Both the position numbers and the translations under genes were made by a program. This document shows positions 17,175 to 26,210 of a DNA stretch of 64,000 bases, one piece after another. Position 1 is the stretch's first letter. Each line of letters starts with the position of its first letter. This DNA comes from Bryobacterales bacterium (GTDB taxonomy: Bacteria; Acidobacteriota; Terriglobia; Bryobacterales; Bryobacteraceae), in contig JAEUQC010000203.1 of the NCBI GenBank assembly GCA_016789905.1, forward strand, positions 1 through 64,000, read 5' to 3'. Below the pieces are notes generated by a model. That model saw nothing but the letters and a program-made list of their open reading frames with translations. It was not told the origin of the DNA and searched no databases.

Positions 17175-17804
17175 TTAGAGCGTCTCCAGGCAGAGGTCGA
17201 ACTGGATGGAGGCGCGGGACGGGCCTGGGCCTTCAAAGAGAGACACCGGACGGATGAGGTCGCGGTTGCCGACGATGTTGCGTTTCTTGAAGTTTTTGTC
17301 TGGATCTCCATCAAAAAACGGGTCGGTGGCAAAGTAGGCCTGCGTGATAAGCGTCTTGTGGCCGGGGGCGCTGATCATGTAGTGGATGTGCTGCGCCGGG
17401 CGGTCGTCGTAGTGGCCGGGGAGGATGGTGTCGATGGCGTAATCGGTGGCGTCGATCAGCAACCGGGTGCGGTAGCGGTAGCCAAGAACGTCGTAGAGGC
17501 CTTTGTGATCGGCCTGCCAAATGTCGATAACCGCGCCATGGATTTTCTGCCCGCGCGTGTTCAACACTTTGCCGGATACGCGCAACGGGAAGCCGGGTTC
17601 GCCAGGGACATGGAGACGGGTATTGTTCGGCGCCCCTTTGCGGAAGAAGGGCCCCAGGACTTCGGTGGGGGTTGGCTTATTGGCGTGCGCCTCGCCTTGT
17701 TCCCAGAAGGCGAGCAGTTGCGTGTTCGATAGCGAAGCGGCACCGGCGAGCAAGGAGCCCCGGACGATGCAATTTTCGAGCATTTGGCGGCGTGTGGGTT
17801 TCAT
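17175..17804 (-). CDS. intradiol ring-cleavage dioxygenase-like protein
   Basis: The product is 209 aa with a Tat-like leader (TRRQMLENCIVRGSLLAGAA). The intradiol core is present: VLGPFFRKGAPN, GAVIDIWQADHKGLYD, YRYRT, then PGHYDDRPAQHIHYMI. The last motif supplies a Tyr and two His of the non-heme Fe(III) site, and the Tyr in GLYD is the likely other ligand. It resembles protocatechuate/catechol dioxygenases but is a single exported subunit, as in many acidobacterial homologues. The aromatic substrate is unknown. It is first in the operon with the WD40 and aminotransferase genes. The 34-nt divergent gap carries a -10-like TATAGT on this strand (17835-17840). Confidence 0.85.
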   Translation of the reverse strand: MKPTRRQMLENCIVRGSLLAGAASLSNTQLLAFWEQGEAHANKPTPTEVLGPFFRKGAPNNTRLHVPGEPGFPLRVSGKVLNTRGQKIHGAVIDIWQADHKGLYDVLGYRYRTRLLIDATDYAIDTILPGHYDDRPAQHIHYMISAPGHKTLITQAYFATDPFFDGDPDKNFKKRNIVGNRDLIRPVSLFEGPGPSRASIQFDLCLETL

Positions 17805-17838
17805 AAGGGTCTAGGTCGATCCCGAGTAAGGATACTAT

Positions 17839-19572
17839 ATGGACATGCTGACTCGCCGAAGTGTACTGGCATCGGCGGCGCTGCTGCCGCGGGCGGTGGC
17901 CGCAAACGACCGGATACAGATTGGGATTATTGGCGCTGGCGGACGGGCGCAGCACCTGATGAAATCGCTGGTGAAGATGCCGGGGACGAAGATCGTTGGC
18001 ATTTGCGATGTGTGGGACGCGAATATTGAAAAGGCATCGCAGATGGCGGGCGGCGGGATAGCGGCGTCGAAGAACCATCTGGAGTTTTTGCAGCGCAAGG
18101 ACGTGGACGCGGTGCTGATCGCGGCGCCCGACCACTGGCATGTGCAGTTGCTGACTGACGCATGCGCGGCGGGCAAGGATGTGTACGTGGAGAAGCCGTT
18201 GACGCATGAACTGGCGGAAGGGGCGCAGGCCGTGGACGCGCAGAACCGGCACAGGCGCGTAGTGCAAGTGGGCATGCAGCAGCGTTCGATGCCGCATATA
18301 CAGAAGGCGCGGGAGATTGTCCGTTCAGGCAAGCTGGGGAAGATTCACAAGGTGCATCTGACGTGGAACCGGAACACCAACCGCGGCGGGACGATACCGC
18401 AGGTGGATGCGAAATCGGTGGACTGGCCGCGTTTTGTAGGCCATGCGCCGGAGCAGCCGTTCGACCCGTACCGGTTCCGGAACTGGCGATGGTTCTGGGA
18501 TTTCGGCGGCGGAACGTTCACGGATCTGATGGTGCATTGGATCGACGTGGCGCATTGGATTCTGGACCTGGACCCGCCCGAAGAGGCCGTGGCGATAGGG
18601 GACAGCATGCGGCCGGAGTGGCGATGGCAAACGCCGGATACGGCGCAGTGCCTGCTGCGATACCCTCGCCAGGGCGTGCAGGCGTATTTTGAATCGACAT
18701 TCGCGAATGCAAGAAACGCGGCGATGATCGAGTTTATGGGCGACGAAGGAACGTTGTATATCGACCGGGGAAGATACGAGTTGCACCCGGAGATTGCGAA
18801 GAAATCGTTCACCTACGAAGAGATGGTTCTGGGCGCAGGCGCGCGCGGAGCCGATTTCTACGAGCAACCGGACGGGGAGATGCTGCATTTGCAGAACTGG
18901 TTCGATGCGATCCGGTCCCGGAAAGCGCCGGCGGCGCCAGTGGAGGCGGGCGTGGTGTCGGCATCGTCGGCACATTTGGCGAACATGGCGTTGCGCACCG
19001 GGCAAGCGGCGCGGTGGCCGGGCGAGAGTGGGTTTACGCCGCTGTTTGATGGCGTTTCGCTGCAAGGCTGGGAGGTGGACACGCCGGGGCTATGGAGCGT
19101 GCGGCACGGAATGATTGTGGGCAGGCACGAGGGATTGAAGTACAACGACTTTTTGCGAACGCGCAAATCGTATGGCGATTTTGAGCTGCGGCTGCAGTTC
19201 CGGCTGGTGAACGGCGCGGGGAACAGTGGCGTGCAATTTCGTTCCGAGCCGGCGTCGATACCGCATGAGGTGTCGGGGTACCAGGCCGATGTGGGGCAGC
19301 AGTATTGGGGCTGCCTATACGATGAATCGCGCCGGAAACGCGTTCTGGCGCAGGCGCCGCCACTGCCGGGTCTGGACAAAAACGGATGGAACGAATATGT
19401 GATTCGCGCCCACGGCCCGCGTATTCAACTTTGGCTGAATGGGCGGCAAACAGTGGACTACGAAGAAAAGGAAGCCGGCATCGCGGCGGCTGGGTTCCTT
19501 GCCCTGCAGGTTCATTCCGGTCCAGGCATTGAGGTTCACTTCCGCAATTTGCGAATCCGGGAGATACAGTAA
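17839..19572 (+). CDS. Gfo/Idh/MocA oxidoreductase fused to DUF1080
   Basis: The product is 577 aa. ATG 17839 has AAGGA 6 nt upstream; ATG 17845 is also possible. A leader LTRRSVLASAALLPRAVA suggests Tat export. Residues about 25-390 are a Gfo/Idh/MocA oxidoreductase: Rossmann motif GIIGAGGRAQHL, the EKPLTHE active-site lysine motif, and a C-terminal sheet with WDFGGGTFTDLMVHWIDVAHW. Residues about 395-577 are a DUF1080 (3-keto-disaccharide hydrolase-type) beta-sandwich starting FTPLFDGVSLQGWEV and ending VHFRNLRIREI. Together they suggest oxidation to and cleavage of a 3-keto-glycoside by one periplasmic polypeptide. Confidence 0.9.
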   Translation: MDMLTRRSVLASAALLPRAVAANDRIQIGIIGAGGRAQHLMKSLVKMPGTKIVGICDVWDANIEKASQMAGGGIAASKNHLEFLQRKDVDAVLIAAPDHWHVQLLTDACAAGKDVYVEKPLTHELAEGAQAVDAQNRHRRVVQVGMQQRSMPHIQKAREIVRSGKLGKIHKVHLTWNRNTNRGGTIPQVDAKSVDWPRFVGHAPEQPFDPYRFRNWRWFWDFGGGTFTDLMVHWIDVAHWILDLDPPEEAVAIGDSMRPEWRWQTPDTAQCLLRYPRQGVQAYFESTFANARNAAMIEFMGDEGTLYIDRGRYELHPEIAKKSFTYEEMVLGAGARGADFYEQPDGEMLHLQNWFDAIRSRKAPAAPVEAGVVSASSAHLANMALRTGQAARWPGESGFTPLFDGVSLQGWEVDTPGLWSVRHGMIVGRHEGLKYNDFLRTRKSYGDFELRLQFRLVNGAGNSGVQFRSEPASIPHEVSGYQADVGQQYWGCLYDESRRKRVLAQAPPLPGLDKNGWNEYVIRAHGPRIQLWLNGRQTVDYEEKEAGIAAAGFLALQVHSGPGIEVHFRNLRIREIQ

Positions 19573-19579
19573 CCCGCCT

Positions 19580-21688
19580 GTGCTGTATTTACTGTTCTTT
19601 TTGTCCGGCGTGCCGGCGTTGATTTATCAAATTGTCTGGCAGCGGGCGTTGTTCACGATTTTCGGCGTCAATGTAGAATCCGTGACGGTGGTGGTGAGCG
19701 CGTTTTTGTTGGGACTTGGCGTGGGCAGCCTGCTAGGCGGGCGCCTATCGAAGAGACCCGGCGTGCCGCTGTTGGGGCTGTTCGGGGGAATGGAGCTGGG
19801 AATCGCGGCGTACGGACTGGTGTCGTTGCCGCTGTTCCGATGGGTGGCGACGCATATGGCCGGCGCGCCAACTGGGCAGACATTTTTGGTGACATTTCTG
19901 CTGGTGCTGTTTCCTACCGTTCTGATGGGGGCGACGCTGCCGCTGCTGGTGACACACCTGGTGCGGACTTCGCGACATGTGGGCCGCTCGGTGGGCGCAC
20001 TCTATTTTGTGAACACGATGGGGTCCGCGGCGGCTTGTTTCGTGGCGGCGCTGTGGTCCATGCGGGAGTTGGGGATGAGTGGATCGGTATGGATGGCGGC
20101 GGGGATTAATGTGTTGATAGGGCTGTCTGTTCTGACACTGCGGTTTGGCGTGTCGCAGGCGGGGGCGGAAGCGGCTGTCGACAACGAAAGCGGCGGGGGA
20201 CTTCCCTTCCCGGGGGCCCTGGCGATTGGATTCACCACGGGGTTCCTGTCGCTGGGGTATGAGATCGTTTGGTACCGGCTGTACTCGTTTGTGACCGGCG
20301 GAAGCCCGCGCTGCTTTTCGTTCGTACTGGGCGCGTTCTTGGCGGGCATCGCGATCGGATCGTTGGGGGCGCGGTGGCTGCCGGTGCGAGCAATGGCGTT
20401 GCTGGTGCTGTTGGCAAATGCGGCGGGATTTCTGATTGTGCCCACGGTGGCGTGGGCAGTGCAGAGCTTCGAGTACGAATGGACGCTGCCGTTGGTGACG
20501 TTGGCGGCGGCGCTGCTTGGGGCGACGTTCCCGCTGCTGTGCCACGCGGCGGTGCGGGCGGAGGCGGCCGGGGCGGGACTCAGTTACCTGTACCTAAGCA
20601 ATATCGGCGGGTGCGCGCTGGGCAGCTATGTCATGGGTTTCGTGTTGATGGATATTTGGACGTTGCGGGAGATATCGGTGTTTCTGCTGCTGTTGGGAGC
20701 CGCGGCAGCGGCGGCGATCGGGCTGGCCGGGGCGGGCCGGGCGCGATGGCGGGTGGGGCTATTGGCGGTGACATTGGGCGGGCTGGGCGTGTGGGCGTCA
20801 GGGCCGTTGTTTCACATGATTTATGAGCGGCTGCAGTACAAGGACGAGTTCGACGCGGACGAGCCGTTTACCGACGTGGTGGAAACACACAGCGGCGTGG
20901 TGACGGTGGATAAGGAGCAACACATATTCGGCGGCGGCGCGCATGACGGGCTGCTGACGACCAGCATTAGCGCCGATAGTTGCATCCGGCCGTACACGCT
21001 CAGCTATTTTCACGCGGCGCCCAAAGAGGTGCTGCTGGTGGGAATGGCCGGGGGCGCGTGGGCGCAGATCACGGGGAATCATCCGCAGTTGGAGCGCGCG
21101 GTGGTGGTGGAAATCAACCCCGGGTACAGGAAGGTGATCGGGCGCTACCCGGAGGTGTCACCCGTGCTGCGCAACCCGAAGGTGCGGATCGTGATCGACG
21201 ACGGGAGGCGCTGGATGGCCGCGAATCGCGAGCAGCGCTTCGACGCCATATTGATGGACACCGTGCAGCATTGGCGGGCGAGCGCGACGAATTTACTGTC
21301 GGTGGAGATGCTGACGCTGGCGCGAAGCATGTTGAAACCGGGTGGCGTGCTTTTCTACAACACCACGTACTCCGACGATGTGCAGAAGACTGGGGTTTTT
21401 ATCTTCCCCTACGCGTGGCGATTCGGGCCGTTTCTGGCGCTGAGTGATTCGCCGCTGTCCTTGGACGAGGCGAGGTGGCGACAGGTCCTGGAGCGCTACC
21501 GGTTGGATGGGCGGCCGGTGCTGGATCAGACGGCGGGCCGAGTGGAAGAAATCGCCAGGTACCTTCGCACGGCAGATTCAACCGGGAACGAACATTTCGC
21601 GACAGAGCCGGGCGAAAGCGTGCGGCGCCGAACGGCGGGAGCACGCGTGATCACCGACGACAACATGGCGTCGGAATGGCGGAGATGA
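19580..21688 (+). CDS. membrane-bound spermidine synthase-like protein
   Basis: I start at GTG 19580, 7 nt after the upstream stop, giving about 702 aa. The N-terminal two thirds is highly hydrophobic with about a dozen membrane segments, including the family opening LSGVPALIYQIVWQRALF and later GFTTGFLSLGYEIVWYR. The C-terminal part (about 430-702) is a spermidine synthase-like Rossmann methyltransferase fold: LLVGMAGGAW, VVVEINPGY, IDDGRRWMAANREQRFDAI and LMDTVQHW. The Asp-rich aminopropyltransferase signature is only partly conserved, so polyamine synthesis is not certain. It is probably co-transcribed with the Gfo-DUF1080 gene. Confidence 0.85.
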   Translation: MLYLLFFLSGVPALIYQIVWQRALFTIFGVNVESVTVVVSAFLLGLGVGSLLGGRLSKRPGVPLLGLFGGMELGIAAYGLVSLPLFRWVATHMAGAPTGQTFLVTFLLVLFPTVLMGATLPLLVTHLVRTSRHVGRSVGALYFVNTMGSAAACFVAALWSMRELGMSGSVWMAAGINVLIGLSVLTLRFGVSQAGAEAAVDNESGGGLPFPGALAIGFTTGFLSLGYEIVWYRLYSFVTGGSPRCFSFVLGAFLAGIAIGSLGARWLPVRAMALLVLLANAAGFLIVPTVAWAVQSFEYEWTLPLVTLAAALLGATFPLLCHAAVRAEAAGAGLSYLYLSNIGGCALGSYVMGFVLMDIWTLREISVFLLLLGAAAAAAIGLAGAGRARWRVGLLAVTLGGLGVWASGPLFHMIYERLQYKDEFDADEPFTDVVETHSGVVTVDKEQHIFGGGAHDGLLTTSISADSCIRPYTLSYFHAAPKEVLLVGMAGGAWAQITGNHPQLERAVVVEINPGYRKVIGRYPEVSPVLRNPKVRIVIDDGRRWMAANREQRFDAILMDTVQHWRASATNLLSVEMLTLARSMLKPGGVLFYNTTYSDDVQKTGVFIFPYAWRFGPFLALSDSPLSLDEARWRQVLERYRLDGRPVLDQTAGRVEEIARYLRTADSTGNEHFATEPGESVRRRTAGARVITDDNMASEWRR

Positions 21689-21812
21689 GGCATCCGGCGT
21701 TTGCCCCATATCATCCACCCCCGCTCACGGCGGTGTCTGCAATCGGCCAAATTTTTGCGGATTTGCTCCAGAATCCGCGTTGGCAAAGGGATTGCAATCA
21801 AGGGTCGAACGC

Positions 21813-22508
21813 ATGTATCGAATACTACTTGGACTTTTTCCTTCCACCCTTTTTGCACAAACGCTGATTGTTGGCATCCCTTCCACTGACGTGGCCCCGA
21901 AACGAGAGTTTGCAATCGCGCATGAAACACAGGCCAATCGCTTCCAAAGCGGGGGCTATTGGAACAGCTTCACTTTCGCGACGTACGGACTTGGCAACGG
22001 CCTGGAGTTGGCCGCGAGCTTGTATGGGCCATCCCGGCCCGCATCGCCGGAATTATCGCTTGGGCTCGGCTTTAAGAAGCGATTCACAATGAGCGGCGAC
22101 TGGGCGAAACGCCACGAATGGACGATCGCGACAGGAGCGATGGTGCCGGCTTCATTTCGCGGCAACGGCGTGGGCATCTGGACCTACGGGTTGACGAGCA
22201 TTCGCGTGCCAAAAACGCGGACTCGATTTACAGCCGGGCCGAGCTATGGCACCAGGCAGATCTTCGGCCGAACGGCGGTGAAGGCGATGGTGGGCATAGA
22301 GCAACCACTCACCAAGAAGGTATCGCTGGTGACCGACTGGTTTACGGGAACGCATGATTTGGGCGCATCCATATTCGGCGTAAGTTATCAGCCTTCGCAT
22401 TCGCTGCTGGTGATCACCGGCTGGAAGATGGCCAATAACACGGAGAGCGGCAAATCGGCATTCATGGTGGAAGTCGCCTACATCTTCGGGCACAAGAAGC
22501 ACGAGTAG
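21813..22508 (+). CDS. exported beta-barrel-like protein, unknown
   Basis: I start at ATG 21813 (MYRILLGLFPSTLFAQ, signal peptide), giving 231 aa. The mature sequence has alternating amphipathic strands and aromatic-rich turns (ELAASLYGPS, KRFTMSGDWAKRHEWTIATG, MVEVAYIFGH) typical of outer-membrane barrels or transporter-like OmpA-type barrels. I do not recognise a named family. It precedes the TonB-dependent receptor gene by 113 nt. Confidence 0.65.
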   Translation: MYRILLGLFPSTLFAQTLIVGIPSTDVAPKREFAIAHETQANRFQSGGYWNSFTFATYGLGNGLELAASLYGPSRPASPELSLGLGFKKRFTMSGDWAKRHEWTIATGAMVPASFRGNGVGIWTYGLTSIRVPKTRTRFTAGPSYGTRQIFGRTAVKAMVGIEQPLTKKVSLVTDWFTGTHDLGASIFGVSYQPSHSLLVITGWKMANNTESGKSAFMVEVAYIFGHKKHE

Positions 22509-22571
22509 CGGCGTCGGCCGGCGGGGACTCGATTGAAAACAGCACGGGGGCGCTTTCATTGAGAAAACGTA

Positions 22572-22592
22572 GTATCGTAACGAAAACGATAC
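22572..22592. promoter_or_regulatory. inverted repeat, candidate operator
   Basis: Perfect 7-bp arms GTATCGT (22572-22578) and ACGATAC (22586-22592) are separated by 7 nt, 30 nt upstream of the TonB receptor start. The geometry suits a dimeric regulator such as a LacI-type repressor, and it could equally form a hairpin in the leader. Confidence 0.45.
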
Positions 22593-22621
22593 GTTTCGCT
22601 GCTAGTGTGAATGGAGTCAAT

Positions 22622-25600
22622 ATGAGAATCCCCGCTTCGCTTCTTGCCCGCGTTGCAATGAGTGCTATTTTCGTCATCCCGGCCGGGGCGCAGACCGCCA
22701 CCGGCACCATCACCGGCAGCATCACCGATTCCAGCGGCGCTGTCATCTCTTCGGCCAAAGTGCAGATTACGAATGAGGGGACAAACGCGCGAGTGGAGGC
22801 CACCACCAACATTGAAGGCAGCTACACGGCACCGCTGCTGCCTCCCGGCGCCTATCGCGTCAATGTGGCCGCCGCGGGCTTCAAATCTTTTGAACAGGCG
22901 GGCATTCAACTCCAGGTGCAGCAGCAGGCGCGGGTGAATATCGTGCTGCAGGTGGGAGCGATGACGGAGTCCGTGACGATTCGCGGGGACGCGGCGCTGG
23001 TGGAGGCCACCACGTCGTCGATAGGAAAGGTGGTTGACAATAAGCGCATCCTGGAACTGCCGCTGAATACGCGCAACGTGTATTCGCTCGTCAATCTCAC
23101 CCCCGGTGTAACGGGCGGCATCGGCAACGCGCACAATCAGGTGAGCTACAGTGTGAACGGCGCGCGCGGCGGAACGTTCGATGTGCTGGTGGATGGGTCG
23201 AGCGCGGCCTTCCCGACGGTGAATGGGTTCGCGGGCCTTTCCGTATTTCCGTCAGTGGACGCGGTGGCGGAGTTCAAGATGCAGGCGCAAAACTTCAGCG
23301 CCGAATTCGGACGCAGCATAACGAGCGTGCTGAACGTTGTGTATAAGTCGGGAAACAACACGTTCCATGGCAGCGCGTACGAGTTCATGCGGAACTCGGT
23401 GCTCGACGCGAACAACTATTTCGCCAATTCGCGCGGGGTTCCACTCGCCAGCTTTAAGCGGAACCAGTTTGGCGGGATGGGCAGCGGCCCGGTCATCCGG
23501 AATCGCACGTTCTTCATGGCCGCCTATGAAGGGCTGCGGGAACGCAGCTTTGCCGAACGGCTTAATACTGTGCCCACAGACCGGGAGCGCACCGGCGATT
23601 TCAGCCAGACGCGCGCGGGCGCGACGCAGATTATTAACATCTACGACCCGGCGACAACACGGGCCAATCCTGCGGGCACGGGCTCCATTCGCGACCTGTT
23701 TCCAGGCAACGTGATTCCAGCAGCGCGATTCGATGCGGTGGCCCGAAACGTCATCCCGTATTATCCGCGCGCCAACCAACCGGGCGACCCAGGAACCGGC
23801 CGCAACAACTTCTATAACAGCGGGGCCGCGGCAATTAACACCGACAATGCCGATGTCCGTATCGATCACAACGTAAGCGACCAACAACGGATCTTCGGCC
23901 GCTTCTCGTACCGGAAGTCCTTTAATGGCCCGCCGCAGTTGTTCCCCGGCGATCTGGGTATTGCCGAAGGCCGGGTGAACAACAACGATTTCGGACGCAA
24001 CGCCGTGGTGGACTACACGAATACGTTGAGCCCGTCCACGCTGCTGAACGTGCGGTTGTCGTTTGCGCGAAACCGCTTTCTATTCGACAACCAGGGGCTC
24101 GGATTCGTACCCTCCAGCCTGGGACTGCCGAAGGCGCTGGACACAGCGGTCGATAAGTTCATGTTCCCCCGCTTTGGGGTGTCCACGCAGGTGGCACTGG
24201 GCGGTAGCGATCACCGGCAAAGCGGATTCAACAACTACGGCCTTGCGGGTAGCTTAAGCAAGATCGCCGGGAAACACTCGATTAAATTTGGCTATGAGGG
24301 CCGAATGCTTCGCATCAATGTGTGGGAGGCACGCGCGGCGGGGACGTTTAACTTTGGCGCGAATATGACGCAAGGGCCGAATCCGCTTAGCGCCAGCGCG
24401 ACGGCGGGATTCGGTTTCGCATCCTTCCTGCTGGGCGCGGGCAGCGATGGGAACTTTTATCAGAACTGGAAGAATGTGGCCGCGCAGAGCTTCTATCAGG
24501 CCTTTTACGTACAGGACGATTGGAGAATCACGCGGAAGCTGACATTGAACGTCGGAGTCCGGTATGACTTCGACACGCCGCGCACCGAACGCTTCGACCG
24601 CATGAGCTGGTTCGACCCATCGCTTACGTCCCCGCTGGCCGCCCGCGTGCCGGCGTTTCCGAATCTGAAGGGCGGGTTGCGCTTTGTTGGAGTGGACGGC
24701 AACGGCCGGTCGCAATATACCGGGGACTGGAACAACCTGGCGCCGCGTTTGGGTTTCGCCTACCAGTTCGACGAAAAAACGGCCATTCGCGGCGCATTCG
24801 CGCAGTTGTTCGGCCCTAGCACGCTTTCGGCGCAGGGCACAGTGGGCCCGTATGGATTCCGGGTGGAGACGCCGTGGGTGGCAAGTCTCAACGGCATCAC
24901 ACCGCTGAACCTGCTTAGCAATCCGTTCCCCGCTGGATTCCAGCCCGTGCCCGGATCATCGCAGGGAGCGCTGACCGCTATCGGCAGCAATTTGGACGCG
25001 CCGCTCAGCAACACCAACACACCCTACACGCTCCAATACAACCTGACCATTCAACGGGAGTTGCCTGGGGCCATCCTGTTGGAAACGGCTTATGTGGCCA
25101 ATCGCGGCCGGCAACTGTCCCGCGGCGGCGAGGGCGGGTTCACACTCAACCAGGTGGATCCGCAATATCTGAGCCTCGGCAACCAGCTCACCCAATTGGT
25201 GGCCAACCCATTTTTCGGCCAAGGCGGAAGCGGTGTGGTGGCCAACGCGCAGGTGTCGCGAGCCCAACTGCTTCGTCCCTACCCGCAGTTCGGCGCCATC
25301 TATCCGTTGTTTTCCCAAGGCGCCACGTCGAACTACGATTCGCTGCAGGTGACGTTTAGCAAACGCTACGCCAGAGGGATCGTTTTTGAAGGAAGCTATG
25401 TTTGGGCGAAGGCGATCGACGAGGGTACAAGCTACCAGGACAGCTACAATGCCCGGGCCAGCCGCGCGGTTTCCAGCGTCCACGTGCCGCAGCGATTGGT
25501 GTTCAGCGGCGTTTATGAGATGCCTTTCGGGCGCGGAAGGCAATTCGGCAAAGACATGTCGCGGTGGATGGACCTGATCGCAGGAGGCTGGCAACTGAAC

Positions 25601-26038
25601 GGAATATGGACGGCGCAGTCGGGGAGCACCTTGGGCATTGGCGCCACCAATCAGGCGGGACTGTTTACCGAGGCCATCCGCGCCAACAATAACGGGACCA
25701 GCGCGGCACAGAGCGGCGACGCGCACAAGCGGCTGGATCGTTGGTTCGATACCTCGGTCTTCAGCCAGCCCGCACCATTCACGCTGGGTAACATGGGCCC
25801 CCTGGTGGCGGGCCTGCGGGGGCACCACATCAACAACCTGGACGCCTCAATTTTCAAGCAGTTCGCGATCACCGAGAAGGTACGGCTGCAGTTCCGCGCT
25901 GAAGCTTTTAATTCGCTGAATCGTGTCCGCTTCGGTAATCCGAACACGACGGTTACGGCGGGCGCGAATTTCGGCCGGATTACGACGCAATCCAACGATC
26001 CCCGACAAATGCAGTTCGGGTTGAAGCTCATCTGGTAA
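22622..26038 (+). CDS. TonB-dependent receptor with carboxypeptidase-regulatory domain
   Basis: I start at ATG 22622 (SD TGGAGT, 6 nt spacing), giving 1138 aa with a signal peptide ending AGAQ. Residues about 25-110 are a CarboxypepD_reg-like domain (GSITDSSGAVISSAKVQITN ... PGAYRVNVAAAGFKSFEQAG). A plug domain follows (about 120-240) and then a 22-strand-type barrel ending MQFGLKLIW with a C-terminal aromatic residue. It is the oversized acidobacterial type of outer-membrane importer. No dedicated partner gene flanks it. Confidence 0.92.
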   Translation: MRIPASLLARVAMSAIFVIPAGAQTATGTITGSITDSSGAVISSAKVQITNEGTNARVEATTNIEGSYTAPLLPPGAYRVNVAAAGFKSFEQAGIQLQVQQQARVNIVLQVGAMTESVTIRGDAALVEATTSSIGKVVDNKRILELPLNTRNVYSLVNLTPGVTGGIGNAHNQVSYSVNGARGGTFDVLVDGSSAAFPTVNGFAGLSVFPSVDAVAEFKMQAQNFSAEFGRSITSVLNVVYKSGNNTFHGSAYEFMRNSVLDANNYFANSRGVPLASFKRNQFGGMGSGPVIRNRTFFMAAYEGLRERSFAERLNTVPTDRERTGDFSQTRAGATQIINIYDPATTRANPAGTGSIRDLFPGNVIPAARFDAVARNVIPYYPRANQPGDPGTGRNNFYNSGAAAINTDNADVRIDHNVSDQQRIFGRFSYRKSFNGPPQLFPGDLGIAEGRVNNNDFGRNAVVDYTNTLSPSTLLNVRLSFARNRFLFDNQGLGFVPSSLGLPKALDTAVDKFMFPRFGVSTQVALGGSDHRQSGFNNYGLAGSLSKIAGKHSIKFGYEGRMLRINVWEARAAGTFNFGANMTQGPNPLSASATAGFGFASFLLGAGSDGNFYQNWKNVAAQSFYQAFYVQDDWRITRKLTLNVGVRYDFDTPRTERFDRMSWFDPSLTSPLAARVPAFPNLKGGLRFVGVDGNGRSQYTGDWNNLAPRLGFAYQFDEKTAIRGAFAQLFGPSTLSAQGTVGPYGFRVETPWVASLNGITPLNLLSNPFPAGFQPVPGSSQGALTAIGSNLDAPLSNTNTPYTLQYNLTIQRELPGAILLETAYVANRGRQLSRGGEGGFTLNQVDPQYLSLGNQLTQLVANPFFGQGGSGVVANAQVSRAQLLRPYPQFGAIYPLFSQGATSNYDSLQVTFSKRYARGIVFEGSYVWAKAIDEGTSYQDSYNARASRAVSSVHVPQRLVFSGVYEMPFGRGRQFGKDMSRWMDLIAGGWQLNGIWTAQSGSTLGIGATNQAGLFTEAIRANNNGTSAAQSGDAHKRLDRWFDTSVFSQPAPFTLGNMGPLVAGLRGHHINNLDASIFKQFAITEKVRLQFRAEAFNSLNRVRFGNPNTTVTAGANFGRITTQSNDPRQMQFGLKLIW

Positions 26039-26073
26039 GCAACCCAGGAACCCATTTATTCCTTAAATTTGAT

Positions 26074-26107
26074 TAAGAACCATCAATTGCCGCCGATTTG
26101 GTTCTTA
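26074..26107 (+). terminator. hairpin after the first TonB receptor gene
   Basis: Arms TAAGAACCA (26074-26082) and TGGTTCTTA (26099-26107) form a perfect 9-bp stem with a 16-nt loop, 36 nt past the receptor stop. There is no U-tract, so it is at best a weak terminator or an mRNA-stabilising structure. Confidence 0.4.
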
Positions 26108-26210
26108 GTCCCACTCCAGTCGCTACGCAGGAATTCGCCCCGGCGACGTTGGGGACGGGCTGCTGCCGTCACTACCCTTGCTATTCCGGCCAGCCGAGTC
26201 CGAGGAGATC

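Noticed and set aside
19439..19579. Upstream ATG for the spermidine-synthase-like gene
   Set aside because: It lies inside the DUF1080 coding region and would add a non-hydrophobic N-terminus; GTG 19580 starts directly at the first membrane helix.
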